The position numbers were made by a program, and so were the translations under genes. 64,000 nt of DNA. It comes from an uncultured Sulfitobacter sp. (GTDB taxonomy: Bacteria > Pseudomonadota > Alphaproteobacteria > Rhodobacterales > Rhodobacteraceae). The stretch is from assembly GCF_947499945.1 (NCBI RefSeq), contig NZ_CANMQD010000001.1, positions 1,426,001 through 1,490,000 on the forward strand, given 5' to 3'. Shown here one piece after another: positions 37,301-46,190 of this stretch (the stretch's first letter is position 1; each line of letters starts with the position of its first letter). The notes under the pieces were generated by a model. It ran no database searches. It was given only the letters and a program-made list of their open reading frames with translations, and had not been told where the DNA came from.

Positions 37301-38868
37301 TTGGTCGACAGCACAGCGCTCGGCGTATCATCCCCCATAGAGGCCAGCGTTTCCTTACCGTCCTCCGCCATAGGCGCCAGAATTTGCTCCAGCTCTTCAA
37401 TGGTGTAACCCGCCGCAATCTGACGACGGCGCAACTCATTGCCCTCGAACAGTGGCACTTCAGTCACCCCCAATAGCTCGTCATCCAACTCGTTGATTTT
37501 GCCAACCCAGTCGCCAAAGGGTCGCGCGGCAGACAGCTTGTCCTTGATCTCCGTATCCCCGAATAGCTTACCCTCTTCCATATCCACAGCCAGCAACTGC
37601 CCCGGCCCAAGCGCGCCCTTGCGCACAACACGCGCTTCATCCAGCGGCACCATGCCTGCCTCAGACCCTGCAATCAGCATCCCGTCAGAGGTAACGACAT
37701 ACCGCATTGGGCGAAGACCATTGCGGTCAAGCCCCGCACAAACCCACCGCCCATCCGTCATGGCAAGTGCTGCTGGACCATCCCACGGCTCCATCACAGA
37801 GTTGCAATAGGAATACATATCACGCCACGCCTGCGGCAACTCGATCGCCTGCTTGGACCACGACTCAGGCACCAGCATCGTTTTCGCCATCGGCGCAGAA
37901 CGCCCCGCACGCACCAGAACCTCAAAAACAGAGTCTAATGCAGCCGAATCCGACGACCCTGCCGCGACAATCGGCTTAATATCCTCGGCCATGTCCCCAA
38001 ATGTGGCACTTGCCATGCGAATCTCGTGGGACTTCATCCAGTTGAGATTACCCTTGAGCGTATTGATCTCACCGTTATGCGCCAACATGCGGAACGGCTG
38101 TGCCAGCCACCACTGCGGGAACGTATTGGTCGAATAGCGTTGGTGATAAATCGCGAACGCACTCTCGAACCGTTCGTCCATCAGGTCGGGATAAAACTCC
38201 GCCACCTGCTCCGCCAGCATCATGCCTTTGTAAATGATCGAACGGCACGACATCGACGCAATGTACAGCGTCGGCACCTGCGCCGCGATCGCCGCCTTCT
38301 CGATGCGGCGGCGGATCACATACAGCTCACGCTCGAACGTCTCTTCATCCACACCCTTGGCGTTGGAAATCAAAATCTGCTCGATTTCGGGGCGTGTCGC
38401 ATTGGCCTTCTCGCCCAGACACTCGACTTTCACCGGCACATGACGCCAGCCATAAATATAATACCCCATGCGCAAGACTTCAGTCTCGACAATCGTGCGG
38501 CATGTCTCTTGCGCGGCAAAATTCGTGCGTGGCAAGAATACCTGCCCCACAGCTAGCATTTCATTCATGCGTGGGGTGTGCCCTGTACGCTGAACCTGAT
38601 CGTAAAAGAACGGCACAGGTATTTGCACATGGATACCCGCGCCATCGCCTGTCTTCCCGTCCGCATCTACCGCACCACGGTGCCAGATCGCTTTGAGCGC
38701 CTTAATCCCGTTCTCAACCACTTCGCGACTCCGCGACCCGTCGATATTTACAACAAGGCCAACACCGCAGGACGAATGCTCCTCCTCAGAAGAGTACAAA
38801 CCCCTCTCGGCCATAAATGCGCGTTTCGCTTCTTCGCGTGCTACCCATGCGTCATCATATTTGGTCAT
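34336..38868 (-). CDS. gltB: glutamate synthase (NADPH), large subunit
   Basis: A 1510-residue protein, the full length for GltB. The N-terminal class II glutaminase domain is activated at Cys 34 (EEEHSSCGVGLVVN), implying a 33-residue propeptide. The central and FMN domains follow (SGEGGEDPAHFFPE, ISGHNGGTGASPATSIKYAG), with the 3Fe-4S cysteines in MGCIMVRQCQSNTCPVGVC and a C-terminal beta-helix domain (GYLFAAGRAGERFAVRNSG). It makes glutamate from glutamine and 2-oxoglutarate with electrons from GltD. The ATG overlaps the stop of the upstream GFA gene (ATGA). Confidence 0.97.
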   Translation of the reverse strand: MTKYDDAWVAREEAKRAFMAERGLYSSEEEHSSCGVGLVVNIDGSRSREVVENGIKALKAIWHRGAVDADGKTGDGAGIHVQIPVPFFYDQVQRTGHTPRMNEMLAVGQVFLPRTNFAAQETCRTIVETEVLRMGYYIYGWRHVPVKVECLGEKANATRPEIEQILISNAKGVDEETFERELYVIRRRIEKAAIAAQVPTLYIASMSCRSIIYKGMMLAEQVAEFYPDLMDERFESAFAIYHQRYSTNTFPQWWLAQPFRMLAHNGEINTLKGNLNWMKSHEIRMASATFGDMAEDIKPIVAAGSSDSAALDSVFEVLVRAGRSAPMAKTMLVPESWSKQAIELPQAWRDMYSYCNSVMEPWDGPAALAMTDGRWVCAGLDRNGLRPMRYVVTSDGMLIAGSEAGMVPLDEARVVRKGALGPGQLLAVDMEEGKLFGDTEIKDKLSAARPFGDWVGKINELDDELLGVTEVPLFEGNELRRRQIAAGYTIEELEQILAPMAEDGKETLASMGDDTPSAVLSTKYRPLSHFFRQNFSQVTNPPIDSLREFRVMSLKTRFGNLKNVLDEDSSQTEILVLDSPFVGNAQFDELMGHFNADKVTIDCTFEVGGSNLSKALMRIRAEAEDAVRSGAGHIVLTDQMSGEGKVAMPMILATSAVHSHLTRNGLRTFTSLNVRSAECIDPHYFAVLIGCGATVVNAYLAEDSLADRIGRGLLDGDLTAAIARYREAIDQGLLKIMAKMGISVVSSYRGGLNFEAVGLSRAMCAEYFPGMTSRISGIGITGIQRKAEEVHAKGWSGNDTVMPIGGFYKARKSGETHAWEATSMHMLQAACNRASYEMWKQYSAKMQSNPPIHLRDLLALKPLGEAVPIEEVESITAIRKRFVTPGMSLGALSPEAHKTLNVAMNRIGAKSDSGEGGEDPAHFFPEPNGDNPSAKIKQVASGRFGVTAEYLNQCEELEIKVAQGAKPGEGGQLPGMKVTELIARLRHSTPGVTLISPPPHHDIYSIEDLAQLIYDLKQINPRCKVTVKLVASSGVGTIAAGVAKAKADVILISGHNGGTGASPATSIKYAGLPWEMGLTEAHQVLSMNNLRDRVTLRTDGGLRTGRDIVMAAMLGAEEYGIGTAALIAMGCIMVRQCQSNTCPVGVCTQDEDLRAKFTGNADKVVNLITFYATEVREILASIGARSLDDVIGRADLLTQVSRGSAHLDDLDLNPLLISVDSEKGTVYDRAKPRNAVPDTLDAQIVADAVRFLEDGEKMQLSYAVQNTHRSVGTRTSSHIVKRFGMRNDLQDNHLTVNLTGSAGQSLGAFAAPGLKLVVAGDANDYVGKGLSGGTVVVRPPMNSAIVASENTIIGNTVLYGATDGYLFAAGRAGERFAVRNSGAKVVIEGCGSNGCEYMTGGVAVILGEIGANFGAGMTGGMAYLYDPEGRAVDMMNHETLVHCAVTTAHWEDQLKGLIERHAAETDSRKAQDILQHWELEKVNFVQICPKEMLSRIPAPLGIEEQSIPAE

Positions 38869-39290
38869 TTGGCATCTCCTTCAGAGGGCGCGAACAGCGC
38901 AAAGGTCTCGTTTCTTGTGAGTTTCTCGTGATCGCCAGGAAATCCATTCCCCAGCAAACATTCGTCTGTAAAATATTCTGTCATCAGCGCAGTTCCAGTC
39001 TTGGGAAACAAACCCGCTGACAAATTGCGGTGGCCGTCTTCTTGCAGCCCGTACCAGATCGTCGACCCACACTTCGAACAGAACGCCCGCTGCGCCCAGT
39101 CCGAGGACTTCAAAACCGTCACAGGTCCCGTGATCCGAATACTTTCCTGATCCGCTTGTAGTGATACAAACGCATATGAATTCTGCCGCCGGCACATCTC
39201 GCAGTGGCAAGCACGCAGCGCGGGGTCTGATGTCGTCGCTGAAACTTTCACCGCGCCACACATACATTCACCTTTGATTTCATGTTTCAT
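38865..39290 (-). CDS. GFA-family zinc-binding protein
   Basis: A 141-residue protein. Zinc ligands appear as ECMCGAV, CHCEMCRRQN and FCSKCGSTIWYG, the pattern of the glutathione-dependent formaldehyde-activating (GFA/CENP-V) fold. The ATG at 39290 has GGAG six bases upstream and lies one base after the hydrolase stop; its own stop overlaps gltB. Family members bind glutathione or act as small lyases; activity here is unknown. Its coupling to gltB is unusual and suggests shared expression. Confidence 0.88.
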   Translation of the reverse strand: MKHEIKGECMCGAVKVSATTSDPALRACHCEMCRRQNSYAFVSLQADQESIRITGPVTVLKSSDWAQRAFCSKCGSTIWYGLQEDGHRNLSAGLFPKTGTALMTEYFTDECLLGNGFPGDHEKLTRNETFALFAPSEGDAK

Positions 39291-39291
39291 C

Positions 39292-40059
39292 TCAGGCTCC
39301 TTTTCGGATCGGGCGCACGGCGGTCGGCGCATCTTTTGGCGGGTTTGTTATTTTTGCGCCAAACGTCTCTTGAAGCAGCAGCCGCACCTTCCGCCGCCGA
39401 CGTTCACAGGCATGCTTGAACACATCCGCCAGAACGCCGGTCTGCTTCATCCGCTGAGGCGAGTTGTGAACCACAGTCGGAATATTGAACAACGCAATAT
39501 TGTCAGCCAGAGGAAATCTGTCGCGCTGGGGACGCTCACGCGGGTGACTGCCGAAAAATACATAATAGGTACAGCTGTCATGCAAGTAGTCAGCAGCGGA
39601 TGAAATCCTGATATCGCCTATATTCGCACGAAGATCCATCCAGCGGTTTTCATCGGGAACAACGGCAGGATCAATCGATAGCTGCGGCGAAAATGCAATT
39701 GCAACATCGGCCCCCACCATCCCTGCTATCACCAGTGCACTGAACCCACCCATGGAATGCCCCATGGTTACGATTTGCGTTGCCCCGACCTCTTCTGCCT
39801 TGGCAAAGATACGCCCACAAATTGCGTCAACCAGACCGTCACCGTTCAGCCATGTCCGATTGGGATCAGCAATGAACAAGACCGAATTCTGCCCATCCTG
39901 AGCAGCCGTTGAGGCAAAGTTGGTCACAGGTGTTGGGTCCGTCTCACCACCGATACCAGAAAAGCACACAACCAGACGGCGGCTGGGACCGTCATGCTCC
40001 CAAACCCAAAGCAGATCACTCTGCTCCGTAAGCCGTATATCCAGCGCAGGTTTAGTCAC
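39292..40059 (-). CDS. alpha/beta hydrolase family protein
   Basis: A 255-residue protein with the nucleophile elbow GHSMGG (GxSxG, about residues 100-105) and a preceding LVVCFSGIGG strand. The catalytic Asp and His are less clear; a His in TVVHNSPQRM is a candidate. Esterase, lipase or peptidase activity is possible. It lies one base before the GFA gene and 142 bases after gltD. Confidence 0.82.
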   Translation of the reverse strand: MTKPALDIRLTEQSDLLWVWEHDGPSRRLVVCFSGIGGETDPTPVTNFASTAAQDGQNSVLFIADPNRTWLNGDGLVDAICGRIFAKAEEVGATQIVTMGHSMGGFSALVIAGMVGADVAIAFSPQLSIDPAVVPDENRWMDLRANIGDIRISSAADYLHDSCTYYVFFGSHPRERPQRDRFPLADNIALFNIPTVVHNSPQRMKQTGVLADVFKHACERRRRKVRLLLQETFGAKITNPPKDAPTAVRPIRKGA

Positions 40060-40201
40060 GCCATTCTCCTATTTGACCCACGTCACCCGATAGCGGATCG
40101 CTCTTCATTCTCAACTCAACCGTCACAACAGGTAAGACTGCATCACCCATTCAAAAATTCGCGTCCGCCAGATGGTGGAAACCGATGTGCAGCAAATATT
40201 C

Positions 40202-41635
40202 CTACTCTGCCGCCACTGCCGCTGATCCATTAAACTGCTCGATAATCGCCTCGGCACAATCGCGTCCGTCCTTGATTGCCCAAACAACCAGCGACGCACC
40301 GCGTACAATATCACCCACGGCAAATACGCCCTCGGCCTCGGTGCGGCCCGTGACATAGTCAGCCTTCACAGTGCCCCAGCGGTTCACGGGAAGATCAGAA
40401 CAGTTCCAAAGCGTCGGCAAATCTTCCGCTTCAAAACCCAATGCCATGATCACCAGATCGGCCTCTTCGACATAGTCGGAGCCCTCAATAATTTCGGGTG
40501 CCTGACGCCCCGTCGCATCGGGCTGGCCCAAACGCATCTTTTGCACCATCACACCTGTCACAGGCTCACCGACAAACCCCTTGGGCGCGGTCAGCCATTC
40601 AAAAACAACACCCTCTTCTTCTGCATTGGCAACCTCACGCTGGCTGCCGGGCATGTTGGCACGGTCACGACGATACAGACACTTCACCGATGTTGCCCCC
40701 TGACGGATCGAGGTCCGAACACAGTCCATCGCCGTGTCCCCCCCACCGATCACAACAACCCGCTTACCTTCCGCATTCAGACTACCATCCTCGAACGCAG
40801 GCACATCATCACCAAAGCTCTTCTTGTTAGACACCGTGAGGAAATCAATCGCCCGTACCACACCTTCGGCACCCACACCGGGGGCCGCCAAATCACGGCT
40901 CTTGTACACGCCCGTTGCGATAATCACCGCATCATGGGCCTTGCGAATGTCGTCAAAACTGATGTCTTCCCCAACCGCACAGTTGAGCTTGAAGGTAACG
41001 CCACCCTCCTCCAACTGCTTGTTGCGGCGCATGACCACATCTTTCTCCAGCTTGAAACCGGGGATGCCGTAAGTCATCAGACCACCCGCGCGATCATAGC
41101 GGTCATAGACCGTGACCTGCACACCTGCACGGCGCAGGAAGTCCGCAGCAGCCAAGCCACCCGGACCCGCACCAATGATGCCCACAGACTCCGTGCGCTC
41201 ATGGTTCGCCACAATCGGCTTAACCCAGCCATTCTCCCACGCGGTATCGGTGATGTACTTCTCAACCGACCCAATCGTCACAGTGCCATGCCCCGACGAT
41301 TCAATTACACAGTTGCCTTCACACAGGCGGTCCTGCGGACAGATACGTCCACAAATCTCGGGGAACGTGTTGGTCGCCTGCGACATTTCATAGGCTTCCT
41401 GCAACCGCCCCTCGGCTGTCATGCGCAGCCAGTCGGGGATGTTGTTGTGCAATGGGCAATGGGTCTGGCAATACGGCACACCACACTGGCTACAACGGCT
41501 GGACTGCTCCTTGGCCTTCGCTTCGGCGTACTCTGCATAAATTTCGTTGAAATCTTCTTTGCGCAAGTTGGGCGGACGCTTCTCTGGCATGTCCCGCTCA
41601 ATATTGGTAAATTTCAACATAGGTTGCTTGGCCAT
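40202..41635 (-). CDS. gltD: glutamate synthase (NADPH), small subunit
   Basis: A 477-residue protein. The N-terminal iron-sulfur domain has CSQCGVPYCQTHCPLHNNIPDWL and CGRICPQDRLCEGNCV, which carry the two 4Fe-4S centres. FAD- and NADPH-binding Rossmann loops follow (GIIGAGPGGLAAADFLRRAG, VVVIGGGDTAMDCVR). It passes NADPH electrons to GltB. I chose the ATG at 41635 (GAGG upstream) over a TTG five codons earlier. It lies upstream of gltB on the same strand with two genes between. Confidence 0.96.
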   Translation of the reverse strand: MAKQPMLKFTNIERDMPEKRPPNLRKEDFNEIYAEYAEAKAKEQSSRCSQCGVPYCQTHCPLHNNIPDWLRMTAEGRLQEAYEMSQATNTFPEICGRICPQDRLCEGNCVIESSGHGTVTIGSVEKYITDTAWENGWVKPIVANHERTESVGIIGAGPGGLAAADFLRRAGVQVTVYDRYDRAGGLMTYGIPGFKLEKDVVMRRNKQLEEGGVTFKLNCAVGEDISFDDIRKAHDAVIIATGVYKSRDLAAPGVGAEGVVRAIDFLTVSNKKSFGDDVPAFEDGSLNAEGKRVVVIGGGDTAMDCVRTSIRQGATSVKCLYRRDRANMPGSQREVANAEEEGVVFEWLTAPKGFVGEPVTGVMVQKMRLGQPDATGRQAPEIIEGSDYVEEADLVIMALGFEAEDLPTLWNCSDLPVNRWGTVKADYVTGRTEAEGVFAVGDIVRGASLVVWAIKDGRDCAEAIIEQFNGSAAVAAE

Positions 41636-41851
41636 GGGTCCATTCCTCAAATCCGCGTTAGAACGGTGAATAAACCATGCCTTAATTGAATAAAAGACAG
41701 TACTACTTACCTAAATTCACTTTTCATCCATTGAAATCGTGCTTCAGGCAACACTTCATCTTCAAATTAGGTCCGATTTGATACCTATATATTCTCTTTC
41801 CACCAACTTTCATGCCTCTATCGTGCGAGAAACGAATCAACGGATACCCTG

Positions 41852-42649
41852 ATGACCACATTTTACCTCCTGCTTGTCGCGTTGATTCAGGGCATCACCG
41901 AATTTCTCCCCATCAGCTCATCAGGACATCTGATCCTCCTCCCCCAGCTTTCAGGGCAAGCGGATCAGGGACAAGTCATTGATGTCGCAGCGCATGCTGG
42001 TACGCTATGCGCTGTGATCATTTATTTCTGGTCCGACGTGCGACTCGCCCTCATCGGGACGCTGCGACTAATGCGGGGCAAGATCGACACAAAAGGCGCG
42101 TTCCTCGCGCTCGCGCTGCTCATCGCCACCGTCCCTGTCATCATCGTTGGCCTGATCCTCAAAGTCACCGGATTGGCCGACATGATGCGCGGCATCGCCG
42201 TTATCGGATGGAGCATGCTGATCTTCGGGATCGTTCTTTACTGGGCGGACCAAAAGGGCCCTGTCGCGCGCACCGCCGAGGAATGGACGCTAAAGCACGC
42301 CATCACCATGGGTCTATGGCAGTGTATCGCACTTATCCCTGGCACATCACGCTCAGGCATCACAATCGCCGCCGCACGCACCTTAGGCTACAACCGCTCG
42401 GATGCGGCACGCCTGTCGATGCTCATGTCGATCCCGACGATCATCGCGTCCGCCGCCCTGCTCAGCCTCGACGTGATCGGCACACCGGACGTCATGGGTG
42501 ACATCGCAATCGTCGCCGCCATGTCCTTCGTCGCCGCACTTTGTGCGCTGGTACTGATGATGAAGCTGCTCCAGTCAGTGAGCTATACACCCTATGTCAT
42601 CTATAGGGTGATCTTCGGCTGCTTCCTGCTCTGGCTGGCTTACGCCTAA
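41852..42649 (+). CDS. uppP: undecaprenyl-diphosphatase
   Basis: A 265-residue membrane protein with about eight helices. The first catalytic region LIQGITEFLPISSSGHLIL (E-x3-P-I-S-S-S) and the second, GLWQCIALIPGTSRSGITI, are the BacA/UppP signatures. It dephosphorylates undecaprenyl diphosphate to recycle the lipid carrier for peptidoglycan and surface glycans, and gives low-level bacitracin resistance when abundant. It ends tail to tail with the NDUFA9-like gene, with a 4-base overlap. Confidence 0.96.
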   Translation: MTTFYLLLVALIQGITEFLPISSSGHLILLPQLSGQADQGQVIDVAAHAGTLCAVIIYFWSDVRLALIGTLRLMRGKIDTKGAFLALALLIATVPVIIVGLILKVTGLADMMRGIAVIGWSMLIFGIVLYWADQKGPVARTAEEWTLKHAITMGLWQCIALIPGTSRSGITIAAARTLGYNRSDAARLSMLMSIPTIIASAALLSLDVIGTPDVMGDIAIVAAMSFVAALCALVLMMKLLQSVSYTPYVIYRVIFGCFLLWLAYA

Positions 42650-43626
42650 CCCCGCAGGTTGCTGGCCGATTCCTTGATCGCGTCATACTGGCCCGACGGG
42701 CGGAACCGCCACAGATATTCAGGCAGCACAGACACCATCGCCGTAGGCTCGATCCCCAGCGCATCAAAGCCCTGAGCATCCTCCGCCACGACGTTATCTT
42801 TGGCCAAATTCTTGACCTGATCGCGGGTAATCATGCCATTCTTCACCAGCCCAAGCGTGACCGCCTGAAGCATGTCAAAACCAAACGCCATAATCTTGGC
42901 CGCGAAGAACGGAATGTTCAGCACCAACCGGCGGCGACGGATCACATCCAACATCAGGTCCATCAGCTCACGGAAATTCATGGTGATAGGACCGCCCAGC
43001 TCATAGACGCCCTTGGCCTGACCCAGCACACCCATCACAGCAGCCTCTGCCACATCATCCACATAGACGGGCTGGAACCGCGTCTTTGCCCCCACCACAG
43101 GCAGCACTGGCGACATACGCGCCATTCCCGCAAAGCGGTTAAAAAATTCGTCCTCGGGTCCAAACACAATCGACGGGCGCAGGATCACGGCGTCAGGCTG
43201 ATACTTGAGCACGCCCGCCTCGCCCTCGGCCTTGGTCCGCGCATAATCGCTATCACTTTCCAGATCTGCACCAATGGCCGAGATCTGCACCATTCGTTTG
43301 ATCCCCATCTCGCTGGAAATACGCGCGATCCGTGTAGGACCCTCGGACTGCACCGCATCAAAGCTGTTCTTGCCGCTCTCGGCCAGCACGCCCACACAGT
43401 TAATCACCGCATCGGCACCCTTCATCACAGAAGCAACGGAGGCGTCATCACGGATATTGCACAACACAGGCTCAACCTGCCCCACAACGCCGTATGTCTT
43501 GACAAAAATCGCTTCGTTCGGACGCCGCACCGCAACCCGCACACGCCAGCCCGCCTTGGCCATCCGCCGCGCGATATACCGCCCGACAAAGCCCGAACCG
43601 CCATAAATTGTAACCAGCTTAGACAT
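42646..43626 (-). CDS. complex I NDUFA9-like NAD(P)-binding protein
   Basis: A 326-residue atypical SDR protein with the N-terminal loop TIYGGSGFVGRYIARRMAKAG. ADAVINCVGVLAESGKNSFDAVQSEG and LRPSIVFGPEDEFFNRFAGMA match the NDUFA9 subfamily associated with respiratory complex I in alphaproteobacteria and mitochondria. The active-site YxxxK is reduced to YARTKAEGE. The start at 43626 is chosen for AGGG seven bases upstream. No nuo genes are nearby, so association with complex I is from family knowledge only. Confidence 0.87.
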   Translation of the reverse strand: MSKLVTIYGGSGFVGRYIARRMAKAGWRVRVAVRRPNEAIFVKTYGVVGQVEPVLCNIRDDASVASVMKGADAVINCVGVLAESGKNSFDAVQSEGPTRIARISSEMGIKRMVQISAIGADLESDSDYARTKAEGEAGVLKYQPDAVILRPSIVFGPEDEFFNRFAGMARMSPVLPVVGAKTRFQPVYVDDVAEAAVMGVLGQAKGVYELGGPITMNFRELMDLMLDVIRRRRLVLNIPFFAAKIMAFGFDMLQAVTLGLVKNGMITRDQVKNLAKDNVVAEDAQGFDALGIEPTAMVSVLPEYLWRFRPSGQYDAIKESASNLRG

Positions 43627-43791
43627 GCGCATACCCTCAAGAATTATCCCGAGTGGGTGTACCCCCCTGCCGCCCGCCAAACAAGGCGCAATTATCCCTT
43701 AGGCGGCGCACCGCAAAAGAACTTGGCTTTCTCCGAATAAATCAGATTGACACAACCAGACGAGCGCCTTAGGTGCTGCAACACGTTGAGT

Positions 43792-43877
43792 GCCCAGGTG
43801 GCGGAATGGTAGACGCGCTAGCTTCAGGTGCTAGTACTGGCAACGGTGTGGAGGTTCGAGTCCTCTTCTGGGCACCA
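43792..43877 (+). tRNA. tRNA-Leu(CAG)
   Basis: An 86-base tRNA including an encoded CCA. Acceptor arms GCCCAGG / TCTGGGC pair fully with one G-T. The anticodon stem CTAGC / GCTAG encloses loop TTCAGGT with anticodon CAG (codon CTG). The T arm is GGAGG-TTCGAGT-CCTCT, and the long variable arm is expected of a leucine tRNA. Confidence 0.96.
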
Positions 43878-43935
43878 AATATTCCGAAAAATTTATCGAA
43901 ACAACTGCGGATATAGCTGTGTCGACGCATCTCTG

Positions 43936-46050
43936 TTATGTTTCTGTGGGCGCAGGTTGCGGTATTGGCATGCGCTGCCAAATCGCTTTCACCCAAAGGC
44001 GAAACGGCTTGAGCGGACGCTCGAACACAGCTGCGAAGGCAAAACAGACGGCAAGCGTAATCCCCAACAACCACAGGTTATATGCGGGAAGCGTTTCAGG
44101 CAAAGTTGCGTCCAGCAGATGCAGCGTGGGGTAGTGGACAAGGTACAGAGAAAAGCTGCCTCCGGCGACCCAACGAACAGACTTGGCCAGCCCGCCCTCG
44201 GACCAGTTCGGCATGGTCAGCGTCAGGCGCCGTACGCCAATCAGGTGAACCGCAATCAACAACGCAATCACACTGTTCCACAAAACCTCGTCCGAATAGA
44301 CCAAAGCGCTTTGGTAATGCTGCGGATAAAACGCCTGTGCGGTCAGATTACTCAGCACTAACGGCAAGCCGGACACTTTCAGAACAACCAGCGCAACGAC
44401 GCTGCCAGCAGCCATGATCCATGACATCATGCGCCCGTTAGTCTCATCTGCCTCGGTCGTTCTGCTCCAGACCCAGGCACCCATCAACCATGCAGGCAGC
44501 ATAACAAGGACAGGTAAACCCACCAGTAAGCTCAGCAGCGCCAGAATAACGAGACGCATCAGACCTTTCAGAAACACAAATGCGCCAAAGAACAGGTAGA
44601 AACCCACCTCATAGCTCAGCGACCAGATCGGCCCGTTTGTCCCTAAACGTACCCAGTCAGACATACCCGTCCAAAGCGGTGTTACCGTCAAGCCGCGCCA
44701 CAGGAACTCACCCAATGGAAGTGCTTGATAATATCCCTCAGGATAGGCGGCCATATCGACCCGAGTACCGATTCCATCAAATACCAGCGTCAACAACAGC
44801 GCAGGCACCAGCACGGTAACAATGCGCGTAATCCGGTTGAACGCAAACTTGCCCAATGTCTCATCGCGTCCAGCAGCATAGGCGATCACCACGCCCGACA
44901 GCACAAAGAAGACTGCCACAGCATCGCTCGCCACGTTCCAGTCACGCAGGAAGTAATAGTCTCCCCCCGTAAACCGCACATGTGCCATATGACCGAACAG
45001 CACCGTGAGTGCCGCCCCCGCTCGCACAGCATCGAGCCAAAGGGAGAACCCCTGAGTGATTACAGTATCGTTGCGGGGGACGGTTTGCGTAGAATTGGCA
45101 CCTTTTGCCAAACGGCGGCGGATTGCCTGTCCGCTTTCCTTGAACGGCAGCACCAGTGCGGCCATCAAGCTTGGGTAGGGCTGGTCAATCGGCTTTCCCG
45201 TCCCATCAGAAACACCAAAGGTCAGCGTTTCCACGTTCTTCGGCACATAAAGCGTGCCAAACATCCAATCCCAAACCGCAAAGATGGAGCCATAGTTTTT
45301 ATCGTGATGCTTGTTCGCAACCGAATGATGCACTTGATGCTGTGCAGGCGAGATGAGGATATGCTCCAGCAACGGGCCATAGCTGATCCAGATATGACTG
45401 TGGCGGAAATTCGCGCCCAGCGCGTTGAACGCAAAATAGAGCGCGTTGGCCCCACCAATTGTCGCGATGCTCAGCTCGCCAATGATCAGATACAGCACAA
45501 CACCCTGCACCAGACCCACAATCACGGTCATCAACGCATTGCGGATAAGCGGCTCAATCGGATGAACACGCTGAACAGTCAGCGGCGTAAGGACATCCGC
45601 CGAATGATGGACCGCGTGAAACGGCCACAGAAACTTCCACTCGTGATGTGCACGGTGCGCCCAATATTTACAGAAATCAGAGGCTACAACGATGATGATC
45701 GTCGCAACTAGGATCCTGTTCCAACTGGTCGGGGGTGCCGCAAAGTCGGAGCCCCCCAGATGCTTCAATAGCGCGTAAGCAACTGTCGTGGGAAAAAACA
45801 CCGCACTGAAAACCCCAAACGCCATGAAAAAGCGGCTGGCGATAAACAGCTTGATATCAAGCAGGTTGGATTTGTGGCGGTACACATGGCTCGGCATCAA
45901 CCATGAGAGAAACCCCTCAGGCCGCCCACGATAGAGCCAGATGCCAAAGGCAATGGCGATTGTACAAAACAGATAAAACAACGAATAACGCACGTTGAGA
46001 TCAAACGGCGCGGCAATGACGGCCTCGTAAAATGCTGTAATCGTTTCCAT
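43936..46050 (-). CDS. fusion of sterol desaturase/fatty acid hydroxylase and acyltransferase-3 domains
   Basis: A 704-residue integral membrane protein. The N-terminal half (about 1-310) is a fatty acid hydroxylase domain with iron-ligand clusters HRAHH (132-136), HAVHH (145-149) and HQVHH (238-242), plus HH near 248. The C-terminal half (about 335-700) is an acyltransferase-3 (OafA/NodX-like) domain with WLDAVRAGAALTVLFGHM, WSLSYEVGFYLFFGA and FSLYLVHYPTLHL. No stop or frameshift interrupts the junction. I chose the ATG at 46050 (AAGG upstream) because the upstream extension is not family-like. It may hydroxylate a lipid and add or move an acyl group; the substrate is unknown. Confidence 0.88.
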   Translation of the reverse strand: METITAFYEAVIAAPFDLNVRYSLFYLFCTIAIAFGIWLYRGRPEGFLSWLMPSHVYRHKSNLLDIKLFIASRFFMAFGVFSAVFFPTTVAYALLKHLGGSDFAAPPTSWNRILVATIIIVVASDFCKYWAHRAHHEWKFLWPFHAVHHSADVLTPLTVQRVHPIEPLIRNALMTVIVGLVQGVVLYLIIGELSIATIGGANALYFAFNALGANFRHSHIWISYGPLLEHILISPAQHQVHHSVANKHHDKNYGSIFAVWDWMFGTLYVPKNVETLTFGVSDGTGKPIDQPYPSLMAALVLPFKESGQAIRRRLAKGANSTQTVPRNDTVITQGFSLWLDAVRAGAALTVLFGHMAHVRFTGGDYYFLRDWNVASDAVAVFFVLSGVVIAYAAGRDETLGKFAFNRITRIVTVLVPALLLTLVFDGIGTRVDMAAYPEGYYQALPLGEFLWRGLTVTPLWTGMSDWVRLGTNGPIWSLSYEVGFYLFFGAFVFLKGLMRLVILALLSLLVGLPVLVMLPAWLMGAWVWSRTTEADETNGRMMSWIMAAGSVVALVVLKVSGLPLVLSNLTAQAFYPQHYQSALVYSDEVLWNSVIALLIAVHLIGVRRLTLTMPNWSEGGLAKSVRWVAGGSFSLYLVHYPTLHLLDATLPETLPAYNLWLLGITLAVCFAFAAVFERPLKPFRLWVKAIWQRMPIPQPAPTET

Positions 46051-46190
46051 GACTGCCTTTTCTTTCGCTTTTAGAAACAATAGCTGGCGAATATGACAGA
46101 AATACGGCCCGTTCCTGACGATATACGAAACCACGTAAGCAAGCGCATAGGATTGGCGCTGCGCCGCAATAACCTCTATATAAAACAGTG

